64,000 nt of DNA from Azonexus sp. (lineage in GTDB: Bacteria > Pseudomonadota > Gammaproteobacteria > Burkholderiales > Rhodocyclaceae), in NCBI GenBank assembly GCA_030696345.1, contig JAUYSK010000027.1, positions 186,001 through 250,000 on the forward strand, written 5' to 3'. Positions within the stretch are counted from its first letter, which is position 1. Each line of letters begins with the position of its first letter. This document shows, in pieces, positions 7,249 through 15,295 of the stretch. The notes under the pieces were generated by a model that did not search any database, had not been told where the DNA came from, and was given only the letters and a program-made list of their open reading frames with translations. The position numbers and the translations under genes were made by a program.

Positions 7249-8931
7249 ATGCCACATACGCCGGGAGTCTTCGTGTCTTCACCCACCGCAATTCAGGATG
7301 ACGGTCGTGTCCGGTTGTTCCACGCCAGCCTGGTCTGGCCCCTGCAACTGGAACCGCTGGCGACTGATGACACCGAAGGCCGGCACTGGGAGGTCTTCGA
7401 GGCCCGGCAGGAGTCCCACCCATGGCGGCGCATCGATGACGAATTCACTGACGACACCGGCAAGTTCGAGGAACGCCACTACCGGGAATTCGTTTCCTTC
7501 CTGCCCTATGTCCAGCGTTTTCTCTACGGCGAAGGTCGTTCGCGCCATGCCTCGCCGGAGGATCCACCGGGCAACTCGCCGATGCACGTGTTCCGCCGCA
7601 AGGACATATCCAAGCTGCGTCTGACGCTGCGCAAGGGGCAAATCCCGGTCGAGTTGAGCATCGTCCACCTCGACCTCTATTTCTTCCACGACCTTGATCT
7701 GGTGCAGCTAAATCTTGAAATTTGCGGCAACGATCTACCGCTCGAAACCGTGCGCGACATCCTCTTCCGCTTTGGCCGCGCCTACCCTTCCGGCTGGGAA
7801 GAAGGTGGCGAGGGGCTGCACAACGTTTATCTGGCCGAGTGGATCGGCATTGATGGCCAGGTGATTGCCCGTTCCGATGCCGAAAATCGCGAGAAATATC
7901 TCAGTTATGTCTGCAACCATCGCAGCCCCTGCATTTCCGAGCACTGGGCCTGCCTGCTCCGGCCGCTGGTGCTGACCCATTCCGATGAACCGGGCGATCT
8001 GCGCTACCGGCTGATCGAATACCAGCGCATGCCGGTCATGGCCTACCTCGCCGTCGACCAGCCACGCGCACTGAGTCGCGAAGACTGGATACGGATCGGC
8101 CTAGCTACCATGTTGCATCCAAATGAAACGCTACCGATCAACGAGCCGGGCGTCATCGAATTCGAAAAGCGCTTCTGCCACGACCGTTTCTGGACGGATA
8201 GCGAAGCCGGGCCGAATACCCGCTTCATGTGCACCGGCAACGCCTTCACGGTCGTCGGCGATACTGCTTTCCCGTTTTTCACGGATGGCGAACGCGGCGT
8301 GCTGGCGCAATTCCGCCATCAGTATTTCATCGTCTTCCTGATTGCCCACCTGCACCGCGCCGCGCTGCTGGTGTTTTCCGAAGTGCTGGTCGATGCGGTC
8401 AATGATCTCGACATCCGCAGCGACATTTCGGTGCGCCGCTTCAAGCGCCGAATCCGGGCCAATTTCGAGACTTTCCTGCGTTTCACGCACCGCTACTGGT
8501 TCCACGAACTCTCCGAGCGGCCGCATGTGCAGGCCATGTTCCGGTTGTGCTCGAACCATTTGCACAACGATGCGCTGTACGACGATGTGCGCGACGAAAT
8601 CCGCGAGATGAGCCATTACCTCGACAGCGATTCACAGCGCCGCCAATCCAACACGGTTGTCCGCCTGACCGTGATCACGATACTCGGCCTGATCGCGACG
8701 GTAACGACCGGCTATTTCGGCATGAACATCATCCCCTTCGGCGAAGGCACGATCACCGAGCGCGCCTTGCACGGCCTGCTGGCAACCGGCGCTTTTATCG
8801 GCCTGGTGCTGTTCGCCGTTGCCCGCTCGAAGCGGCTGTCGGATTTCCTTGAGGCGCTATCGGATGAAAAGCTGACCTTCACCGGAAAAATAAAGGCTTT
8901 GTGGGCGGTGTTGGGCGGCAAGGAACGCTGA
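7249..8931 (+). CDS. CorA-like membrane protein with long N-terminal cytoplasmic domain
   Basis: About 560 residues. The only membrane segments are two helices near the C-terminus (VVRLTVITILGLIATVTTG and LHGLLATGAFIGLVLFAVA). The first ends in YFGMN, the GMN selectivity motif of the CorA/ZntB superfamily of divalent-cation channels. The long N-terminal part is rich in charged and aromatic residues and includes helical sections before the first helix (FKRRIRANFETFLRFTHRYWF), as the CorA stalk does. Typical CorA proteins are about 320 residues, so roughly 230 residues are extra. Likely role: divalent metal transport across the inner membrane; the substrate is unknown. ATG at 7249 is used; GTG at 7273, with GGGAG five bases before it, is equally plausible. 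Confidence 0.75.
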   Translation: MPHTPGVFVSSPTAIQDDGRVRLFHASLVWPLQLEPLATDDTEGRHWEVFEARQESHPWRRIDDEFTDDTGKFEERHYREFVSFLPYVQRFLYGEGRSRHASPEDPPGNSPMHVFRRKDISKLRLTLRKGQIPVELSIVHLDLYFFHDLDLVQLNLEICGNDLPLETVRDILFRFGRAYPSGWEEGGEGLHNVYLAEWIGIDGQVIARSDAENREKYLSYVCNHRSPCISEHWACLLRPLVLTHSDEPGDLRYRLIEYQRMPVMAYLAVDQPRALSREDWIRIGLATMLHPNETLPINEPGVIEFEKRFCHDRFWTDSEAGPNTRFMCTGNAFTVVGDTAFPFFTDGERGVLAQFRHQYFIVFLIAHLHRAALLVFSEVLVDAVNDLDIRSDISVRRFKRRIRANFETFLRFTHRYWFHELSERPHVQAMFRLCSNHLHNDALYDDVRDEIREMSHYLDSDSQRRQSNTVVRLTVITILGLIATVTTGYFGMNIIPFGEGTITERALHGLLATGAFIGLVLFAVARSKRLSDFLEALSDEKLTFTGKIKALWAVLGGKER

Positions 8932-8943
8932 ACCGGGCAATTT

Positions 8944-9456
8944 CTACCCGGGGTGACGAAACACCTGGAAGCGGCCACCCCGGAAGTCCATCTCGCTTTC
9001 AAGAACAGCGCCGACCGAGAGCGCCACCCGGATCGAAGGCTGGTTGTCCCGGTGGATGAAACTGATCGGCGGCAGCGCCGGATAAGCCACTTTCGCCATC
9101 GCTTGAATGGCACGCGCCGCTTCGCTGGCATAACCCCTGCCCCAGAACTCGGGATTCAGTGCCCATTTGATTTCACGCTCGGGAAAATCCACCGGATGCC
9201 AGAGCCCGGCGGTGCCGATCATGGCGCCACTGGCCTTCTCTTCCAGCGCATACGGCCCATAACCGCGTAGCAGCCAGTGCCCGGCCAGCGTCGCCGTCAT
9301 CCGCCAGCTTTCCCCCTCGGAAAGCTGGCACCCCAGCGTGAAACGGGTGCATTCCGGATTCGAGTAATGTGCATGCATGCCGCGCCAGTCGTCTTCGCGG
9401 AACATGCGAAGAATCAGGCGAGCCGATTCGATTTTCTGCGGGATTTCGAAGTTCAT
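8944..9456 (-). CDS. GNAT-family N-acetyltransferase (RimJ/RimL-like)
   Basis: About 170 residues with the GNAT layout: ESARLILRMFREDDW at the start, an EEKASGAMIGTAGLW central strand, and the acetyl-CoA loop WALNPEFWGRGYASEAARAI, followed by FIHRDNQPSIRVALSVGA. The Gly-x-Gly-x-Ala pattern is the pantetheine-binding motif A. Proteins of this subgroup acetylate N-terminal or small-molecule amines in the cytoplasm; the target cannot be told. The start at 9456 (MNFEIPQKIES) matches family N-termini better than the one ten codons upstream. Confidence 0.85.
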   Translation of the reverse strand: MNFEIPQKIESARLILRMFREDDWRGMHAHYSNPECTRFTLGCQLSEGESWRMTATLAGHWLLRGYGPYALEEKASGAMIGTAGLWHPVDFPEREIKWALNPEFWGRGYASEAARAIQAMAKVAYPALPPISFIHRDNQPSIRVALSVGAVLESEMDFRGGRFQVFRHPG

Positions 9457-9673
9457 GGTCCAGGTTTTCAAGTAATCGACGATCAATAACGGGCAAACGC
9501 CTTAATACAGCCTGTGTTTTGAGCAGCCCATGCTCGCCAGTTTCCAGCCAAATGACCGATTACACAAAAATTCTTAGGCCATCGGCGCAGGATAGAATGC
9601 CGAATCCCGCCCAACGCCGCTCCAACTTCATACACGGACAGCGCTCCCCACGACTTTCACATCAGGCCCCACC

Positions 9674-10246
9674 ATGCCCCAGGTTTTGACCCCCTATACC
9701 GACTCCGTCGCCGCCGGCAAAATCATTGCCAACACGGAATGCTGGCTGGAGCGCGCGGTCATCGGCTTGAATCTGTGCCCGTTCGCGAAAAGCGTTTTCG
9801 TCAAAAAACAGGTGCGCTATGCGTTGACCGCAGCATCGACAGCCGATGAACTGCTGGCTGAACTGGAAAACGAGCTGAACCTGCTGGCCAGCACCGAGCC
9901 GGCCGAGCTCGACACCACGCTGCTGATCCACCCGCAGGCGATGACAGATTTTCTCGACTATCACTTTTTTCTGGCGGAAGTCGATGCGATGAACCGCAAC
10001 CTCGGCTTTGATGGCGTGTTCCAGATCGCCAGCCTGCATCCGCAGTATGAATTTTCCGGCAGCGAGCCGGACGATATCGCCAACTTCACCAACCGCTCGC
10101 CTTACCCGACGCTGCATCTGCTGCGCGAAAGCAGCATTGACCGGGCGGTGGCGGCTTTTCCGGATGCAGCCAACATCTTCGAGCGCAATATCGAAACGAT
10201 GGAACGCATCGGCCACGAAGGCTGGAAGAAGCTCTGGTTGGTCTGA
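9674..10246 (+). CDS. DUF1415-family protein
   Basis: A 190-residue soluble protein with the sequence features of DUF1415: ECWLERAVIGLNLCPFAK near residue 25, a central AEVDAMNRNLGFDGVFQIASLHPQYEF, and SPYPTLHLLRESSIDRAV. The cysteine in LNLCPFAK is conserved in the family and may be functional, but no activity is established. It stands alone, starts from the ATG after CCCC-ACC with a weak ribosome site, and contains a copy of the dispersed repeat (reverse orientation) at codons 50-54. Confidence 0.85.
   Translation: MPQVLTPYTDSVAAGKIIANTECWLERAVIGLNLCPFAKSVFVKKQVRYALTAASTADELLAELENELNLLASTEPAELDTTLLIHPQAMTDFLDYHFFLAEVDAMNRNLGFDGVFQIASLHPQYEFSGSEPDDIANFTNRSPYPTLHLLRESSIDRAVAAFPDAANIFERNIETMERIGHEGWKKLWLV
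9803..9835 (-). repeat. dispersed uptake-signal-like repeat, copy 3 (in DUF1415 gene)
   Basis: Reverse-strand TGCTGCGGTCAAC at 9823-9835. Only the second A/T run (six bases at 9803-9808) is present; the first is replaced by coding sequence. Confidence 0.65.
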
Positions 10247-10257
10247 AGTAATTACCG

Positions 10258-10280
10258 ACAGCCGTTCAAGACGGCTGTCG
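10258..10280. other. inverted repeat between convergent genes
   Basis: GACAGCCGT and ACGGCTGTC form a perfect 9-bp stem with a 5-base loop, between the DUF1415 gene and the convergent small Lys-rich gene. No T run follows on the forward strand, so it may be a weak bidirectional terminator. Confidence 0.6.
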
Positions 10281-10288
10281 CTGCTGCT

Positions 10289-10414
10289 TTAGCGGGGAAT
10301 GATAGGCACGGTGTCAGAAGCGTGCTTCTTGGTCTGCTTGGCGGCCTTCTTTTCCTTGGGGGAAAGAGCGGCCTGTTTCTTTGTTTCCTTGTTGCTCTTG
10401 GGTACCTTGCTCAT
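10289..10414 (-). CDS. 41-aa lysine-rich small protein
   Basis: A short frame starting at the ATG at 10414, with an AGGAG ribosome site 8 bases upstream, encodes 41 residues. The sequence begins MSKVPKSNKETKKQ, is about one quarter lysine with repeated KK and AxKK patterns, and ends DTVPIIPR. Its charge suggests nucleic-acid or ribosome contact, as in small stress-linked basic proteins; this is inference. The strong ribosome site, clean frame and Ala/Lys codon bias support a real gene that standard ORF length limits would miss. No family is recognised. Confidence 0.7.
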   Translation of the reverse strand: MSKVPKSNKETKKQAALSPKEKKAAKQTKKHASDTVPIIPR

Positions 10415-10523
10415 GATCCTGCTCCTGAAAAGCACCGGAAAACGCCGGTACAGCTTCAGTATAGGCTGAACCCCGCAAATAAACCGGTCAGCAGTAAATA
10501 TGACTGAACGCTGCTCGTCTAGC

Positions 10524-11255
10524 CTATTTTTCCGTCAGCGTCATCAGGATATCGGCATACCAGGCGCAGTTCAGGCCCAGCGCTTCATCCAGTTCGAGAT
10601 CGCGCGAGCCGACATCGAGCCGTGCCGAGTGAACACCCAGCAACATCCAGGGCAGTTCGCCCAGCTCCTTGTCCGCCTCGGGAACGCGCATGACAACCGG
10701 GGCTCCGCTGGTTCCCCGATGCGTGCGGGCATCGGTCAGGAAGTAGCCCTGCCCCTGAAAACGCAGGCCAAAGGAAGACGCGATGATGGCGTGACGGACA
10801 ACCGGCATGTGGTGAACCGTGTCGTGAAAGCCGAGCGGAAAGCCCACCACGAGCAGCGATGAGCCGACTTCCACCTGATCAAAGCGGCCAAGCAGATGTT
10901 TTGGTGTAAAGGCATGATAAACGGCCGTCTTGGGCAATGCCGCACGATCAATCTCAAGCACCGCTACGTCGATATCACCTGCCGTATCAAGCCCGTCGCG
11001 CCAGATGCCCTTGCCGTCGCGGTAGAGCGGCATGGAAAAGCCAGTGGATTTGGCGATGTTCTTGGCATCAATGTGCAGTTCGATTTCGATGCGGGTCGGA
11101 AAATGCTTGCTCGGCTCGTCGAACATGACATGCCGGCTGGTCACCAGGAACAGCCGCTCGCCGCGCTTGAAGAAAAAGCCGCTGGCGTTGGTCAGATGCT
11201 CCTTGTTTTCGAAAGTCGAAATGCGGGCGGAGGCAAGAAGAATGGATTCGATCAT
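10524..11255 (-). CDS. trypsin-like serine protease domain protein
   Basis: About 243 residues. A chymotrypsin-fold catalytic triad is readable: His in VTSRHVMFD, Asp in GDIDVAVLEID, and Ser in HRGTSGAPVV with the preceding oxyanion loop. No signal peptide, PDZ domain or DegP-type linker is present, so it is a stand-alone cytoplasmic protease-like domain. Proteins like this are annotated as trypsin-like peptidase domain proteins; substrates are unknown. The start at 11255 (MIESILLASARI) fits the domain; the frame upstream to 11351 is not supported. It is divergent from the penicillin-binding protein gene. Confidence 0.8.
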   Translation of the reverse strand: MIESILLASARISTFENKEHLTNASGFFFKRGERLFLVTSRHVMFDEPSKHFPTRIEIELHIDAKNIAKSTGFSMPLYRDGKGIWRDGLDTAGDIDVAVLEIDRAALPKTAVYHAFTPKHLLGRFDQVEVGSSLLVVGFPLGFHDTVHHMPVVRHAIIASSFGLRFQGQGYFLTDARTHRGTSGAPVVMRVPEADKELGELPWMLLGVHSARLDVGSRDLELDEALGLNCAWYADILMTLTEK

Positions 11256-11444
11256 GGGCGTGTGCCTTGTTGTGAAGCGGGCCACTTGGCCCTGGCCGGT
11301 ACGGCTTCGCCGATGCCGTTGCCCCCCGAGAATAACACTGATACCGGGCACGCTCCGGCTTTCCGGATTTTCGCCGCGCCCCCTTGCATCGCCCCCGGCA
11401 ATCCCGCTATAAGCCTTTCAGGTTCATTGCGCATCAATCTCTCC

Positions 11445-13649
11445 GTGGCTTTTCTCAAGACCCTCCGCTGCCGCCTCGCCCTGTTGCTATTGCTGCCGCT
11501 CCCCGCCCTGGCCCTGCCCGGCTTTGCGGAAGTGAAGGCGGCCTACGTGCCATCCGAGGCAACGCTGCTGGCGCGCGATGGCCAGCCCATTCACCGCCTG
11601 CGGATCGACAAGACGGTGCGTCGTCTGGCCTGGACGCCGATCGACGACATTTCGCCGGCACTGGTCCGGGCAGTGATCGTTTCCGAGGACAAGCGTTTTC
11701 TCGAACACGAAGGCGTGGATTGGCAGGCGGCCGGCAAGGCGGCTTGGAGTAATTTCTGGGGCGGCAGGACCCGTGGCGCCAGCACACTGACCATGCAACT
11801 GGCCGGGCTGATCGACGAAGATGGCCAGCGCCATGGCCGCCGGAGCATTTTCGGCAAAATAACCCAGTCCACCGCAGCATTGCGCCTGGAAGGCTTCTGG
11901 AGCAAGCGCCAGATCATTGAGGCCTACCTCAATCTGGTCAGTTTCCGGGGTGAGCTGCAGGGCGTCGGCGCGATGAGCCGCAAGCTCTTCGGCAAATGGC
12001 CGCACGGGCTGGACGAACGGGAATCAGCGCTGGCCGCCGCCCTGCTCCGCTCACCCAATGCCGCGCCGGCGCTGGTCGTCAAACGCGCCTGCAACCTGCT
12101 GAAGGAAATGAACCGCCCCGGCGAATGCGAAGGTCTGGAAGGTTTTGCCGCTCAGGCACTAAGCGGCGGTCTGAACGAAACCGAGCGCAACGCCGGCGAA
12201 CAAATTGCCCCGCACCTCGCCCGCAAACTCCTCGGCCAACCGGGGCAGAACGTTCGTTCCAGCCTTGATGCCGAATTACAGCGCTTCGCCAGCGAATCCC
12301 TACGCCGCCACCTGTCGGCCCTTCGCCTGCAGAATGTCGAGGATGGCGCCCTGCTGGTCATCGACAACGCCAGCGGCGAGATTCTCGCCTGGGTCGGTTC
12401 GAGCGGTGATCTTTCCGGCGCCGCCGAAGTCGATGGCGTCACCGCCTTGCGTCAGGCCGGCTCAACGCTGAAGCCTTTCCTTTATGCGCAGGCGTTCGAG
12501 CGACGCAACCTGACACCCGCCTCGCTGATCGAGGATGCGCCGCTGACACTCGACACCGGCAACGGCCTCTACGCGCCGCAGAATTACGAGCCGCATTACC
12601 GTGGCTGGGTTTCGGCCCGCCTGGCGCTGGCCGGGTCACTCAATGTGCCCGCAGTGAAAACGCTGGTCCGCCTCAGCCCGGACCGTTTCCACCTGCGCCT
12701 GAAACAGACCGGTTTCGCCAGCCTGAAAGAGGACGGCAACTGGTACGGCTACAGTCTGGCCCTCGGCTCGGCAGACGTTTCCTTGCTGATGCTGGCCAAT
12801 GGCTACCGGACGCTGGCCAATGCCGGGCAATGGTCGTCGCTGCGCGCCACGCCGGGAAAGGCCGATGCTTCGCCGCCCTGCGAGCGAGAAGGCTGCGCCG
12901 GCGTCTTCCGTGGCAAGGCCCATGCTGCCTACACCGCCGCCAGCGCCTTTCTGGTCGGCGACATTTTGTCTGACCGCAATGCCCGCGCCGGCACCTTCGG
13001 CCTCGAATCCTGGCTGGCCACACCCTACTGGGCTGCGGCCAAGACCGGCACCAGCAAGGACATGCGCGACAACTGGTGCGCCGGCTATTCGCGCCGCTAC
13101 ACCGTGGCAGTCTGGGTCGGCAATGCCAGCGGCAGCCCGATGCACGATGTATCGGGCATTTCCGGCGCGGCGCCGGTCTGGCGTGAGGTCATGGACTGGC
13201 TGCATCGGGGCGACGCCAGCCATGGCCGACCCAAGGTAGACAGCCGGCCACCGACGGCACCCGTCGGCCTTGTCCGGACAGGAATTCGCTTCGAGCCGCC
13301 GCGCGAACCGGCGCGTCAGGAATGGTTCATCGCCGGCACCGAGATGTCTGTGATCCGGGCCGCCTCGGCCAATGCCCTGGCCCGCATCGCCTACCCGGCG
13401 GACGGCAGCATCATTGCGCTGGACCCGGACATTCCGCCACAACGCCAGCGCGTGCCACTGCGCCTCTCCGGCCCGGCCGGCGCCGGCTGGGTCTGGCAGA
13501 TCGACGCGCAGCCGGTTGGCAAGGCCAATGGCAAATTGCTCTGGTTGCCGCAACCGGGGAAACACCGGCTGACGCTGCTCAATGGCCGGGGGGAAACGAT
13601 GGACAGCATTAGCTTCGAGGTCAGGGCGCTGAAAGGGCGCGGTCGCTGA
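11445..13649 (+). CDS. pbpC: penicillin-binding protein 1C (bifunctional glycosyltransferase/transpeptidase)
   Basis: About 734 residues. A hydrophobic N-terminal anchor (ALLLLLPLPALALP) is followed by a GT51 glycosyltransferase domain with VSEDKRFLEHEGVDW, RGASTLTMQLAGL and KRQIIEAYLNLV. The transpeptidase domain has the SxxK motif in AGSTLKPFLYA, the SxN motif in AGSLNVPA and the KTGTS motif. The last 90 residues form the BiPBP_C domain typical of PbpC. The protein polymerises and cross-links peptidoglycan at the periplasmic face of the inner membrane; PbpC is often paired with an alpha-2-macroglobulin gene (yfhM), which is absent here. The start is set at GTG 11445; TTG at 11427 is possible. 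The long upstream frame overlapping the protease gene is rejected. Confidence 0.92.
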   Translation: MAFLKTLRCRLALLLLLPLPALALPGFAEVKAAYVPSEATLLARDGQPIHRLRIDKTVRRLAWTPIDDISPALVRAVIVSEDKRFLEHEGVDWQAAGKAAWSNFWGGRTRGASTLTMQLAGLIDEDGQRHGRRSIFGKITQSTAALRLEGFWSKRQIIEAYLNLVSFRGELQGVGAMSRKLFGKWPHGLDERESALAAALLRSPNAAPALVVKRACNLLKEMNRPGECEGLEGFAAQALSGGLNETERNAGEQIAPHLARKLLGQPGQNVRSSLDAELQRFASESLRRHLSALRLQNVEDGALLVIDNASGEILAWVGSSGDLSGAAEVDGVTALRQAGSTLKPFLYAQAFERRNLTPASLIEDAPLTLDTGNGLYAPQNYEPHYRGWVSARLALAGSLNVPAVKTLVRLSPDRFHLRLKQTGFASLKEDGNWYGYSLALGSADVSLLMLANGYRTLANAGQWSSLRATPGKADASPPCEREGCAGVFRGKAHAAYTAASAFLVGDILSDRNARAGTFGLESWLATPYWAAAKTGTSKDMRDNWCAGYSRRYTVAVWVGNASGSPMHDVSGISGAAPVWREVMDWLHRGDASHGRPKVDSRPPTAPVGLVRTGIRFEPPREPARQEWFIAGTEMSVIRAASANALARIAYPADGSIIALDPDIPPQRQRVPLRLSGPAGAGWVWQIDAQPVGKANGKLLWLPQPGKHRLTLLNGRGETMDSISFEVRALKGRGR

Positions 13650-13708
13650 GGCGGCAAGGAAACACCGGCCACGCCCACACCGTCGCTACCTTGTGTCAAA
13701 CTCCCGGC

Positions 13709-14401
13709 ATGCACGCATTTCCCCATCTAGCTCCGGTCGACTGGCTTTCTCTGGCTATTTTCTTTGCCTGCTGGGGCGGTTACGCCTGGTATTCGGAGCA
13801 TAGCCGCTGGGGCGATGGCGGGCTGGTGCGGACCAGCCAGGGTTTTCGGCTGGAATGGGCACGGCGCATGCTGGCACGGGAAATCCGCGTCGCCGATTCG
13901 ACGCTGATCGGCAACCTGATGACCAGCGTCTCGTTCTACGCCAACACCACCATTTACATCATTGCCGCGCTGGTCGCAGCACTGGGCGCTTCCGACAAAC
14001 TGCTCTCGGTCACTGCCGAGCTGCCTTTCGGTGGCGTCGGCAATCGCGAGTTGCTGGAAATCAAGCTGATGCTGGTGCTCGCCTCCTTCGTCTTCGCTTA
14101 CTTTAAATTCACCTGGTCGCTGCGCCAGTTCAACCTGCTCTCCATCCTGGTGGGCGCCGCCCCGGAGTGCAAGGCGGATGAGCCGGTCAACGACAGCTAT
14201 GCCCGGAAAGTTGCGGGGGCCAACAACCTGGCGGGCGACGATTTCAACCGTGGCATCCGCGCCTATTACTTCGGGCTGGCCGCCTCCGGCTGGTTGCTGC
14301 ATCCGGCAATGCTCGGCACGCTGGCCATCGGCGTGCTGATTGTGCTTTTCCGGCGCGATTTCCGCTCGCCGGCACTGCACCTGCTGCGCGACGGCAAATG
14401 A
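13709..14401 (+). CDS. DUF599-family membrane protein
   Basis: About 230 residues with four membrane segments: VDWLSLAIFFACWGGYAW, TTIYIIAALVAALGA, IKLMLVLASFVFAYFKF and LLHPAMLGTLAIGVLIVLF. Between helices there is the DUF599 signature region RRMLAREIRVADSTLIGNLM and the RQFNLLSILVGAAP segment. The family has no assigned function. Start at 13709 (MHAFPHLAPVDWLS). It is followed by rarD after 6 bases, so the two, and the downstream spermidine-synthase-like gene, probably form an operon. Confidence 0.85.
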   Translation: MHAFPHLAPVDWLSLAIFFACWGGYAWYSEHSRWGDGGLVRTSQGFRLEWARRMLAREIRVADSTLIGNLMTSVSFYANTTIYIIAALVAALGASDKLLSVTAELPFGGVGNRELLEIKLMLVLASFVFAYFKFTWSLRQFNLLSILVGAAPECKADEPVNDSYARKVAGANNLAGDDFNRGIRAYYFGLAASGWLLHPAMLGTLAIGVLIVLFRRDFRSPALHLLRDGK

Positions 14402-14407
14402 AGCCTG

Positions 14408-15295
14408 ATGAAAGCCCGTGATCAGCTAGCCGGCATCGGCTTCGGCCTGCTCGCCTACGGCATCTGGGGCTTCTTCCCGCTGTTCTTCCGCCAGCTATCG
14501 CATATTTCGCCGATGGATGTGCTGTCCAATCGCGCCGTCTGGGCCTGCGTCTTCGTCGGCATTCTGCTGACGCTGCGCCGCAACTGGGGCAAGGTGCTCG
14601 CCGTGTTCCGCACGCCACGGCAGTTCGCCATGCTGGCACTGGCCGCGCTGCTGGTCGGCAGCAACTGGCTGATGTTCCTGTGGGCCGTCGCCCACGAACA
14701 GGTGGTCGCCTCCAGCCTCGGTTACTTCCTGACGCCATTGGTCAACGTGCTGCTCGGCCTGATCGTGCTCAAGGAAAAACTCAACCGGCTGGAATGGATT
14801 TCAGTAGGCCTGGCCGTTGCAGCCCTGGCCAACGAAGTGATCACCCTCGGCAGCCTGCCCTGGATCTCGCTTTTCCTCGCCGCTACCTTCGGCACCTACG
14901 GCCTCGTCCGCAAGCAGGTGCCGGTCGATGCACTCTCCGGCCTGTGGCTGGAAACCCTCGCCATGCTGCCGGTTTGCGGGATTTACGCGCTGTGGATGGC
15001 GCAGAGCGGCCACATGGTTTTTGCCGCCCAGGACACGTCGACCGCAGCACTGCTGGTCGGCGCCGGCATCATCACCGCCCTGCCGCTGATGGCCTTTGCC
15101 GCCGCGACGCAGCGCCTCGACCTGGCCACCGTCGGCATGCTGATGTACATCAACCCGACCATGCAATTCGTTACCGCTATCTGGATTTTTGGCGAACCGC
15201 TGCAGACGGCGCGACTGGTCAGCTTCGGGCTGATCTGGATCGGGCTCGGCTTTTTCAGCTGGAGCATGTGGCAAAAATTGCGGAACCGCGCCTGA
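14408..15295 (+). CDS. rarD: EamA/RarD-family transporter
   Basis: A 295-residue protein with ten predicted membrane helices in two EamA repeats. The RarD subgroup is shown by GIWGFFPLFFRQLSHISPMDVLSNRAVWAC at the start and by GYFLTPLVNVLLGLIVLKEKL and MLMYINPTMQFVTAIWIFGE in the repeats. RarD proteins are drug/metabolite-superfamily permeases of unknown natural substrate (chloramphenicol sensitivity in E. coli name). It overlaps the next gene by one base (TGATG), which suggests coupled translation. Confidence 0.92.
   Translation: MKARDQLAGIGFGLLAYGIWGFFPLFFRQLSHISPMDVLSNRAVWACVFVGILLTLRRNWGKVLAVFRTPRQFAMLALAALLVGSNWLMFLWAVAHEQVVASSLGYFLTPLVNVLLGLIVLKEKLNRLEWISVGLAVAALANEVITLGSLPWISLFLAATFGTYGLVRKQVPVDALSGLWLETLAMLPVCGIYALWMAQSGHMVFAAQDTSTAALLVGAGIITALPLMAFAAATQRLDLATVGMLMYINPTMQFVTAIWIFGEPLQTARLVSFGLIWIGLGFFSWSMWQKLRNRA

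Noticed and set aside
8390..8405. Additional repeat-like sites such as GATGCGGTCAATG at 8394, TTCTGCGGTCAAC at 29745, TGCTGCGGTGGAC at 4216 and 28518
   Set aside because: They lack part of the core or both A/T runs and lie in ordinary codons, so I did not count them in the repeat family.
10896..11444. Upstream extension of the penicillin-binding protein frame
   Set aside because: It overlaps the serine-protease gene completely on the other strand and does not resemble any PbpC N-terminus; the real protein starts at the hydrophobic anchor near 11445.
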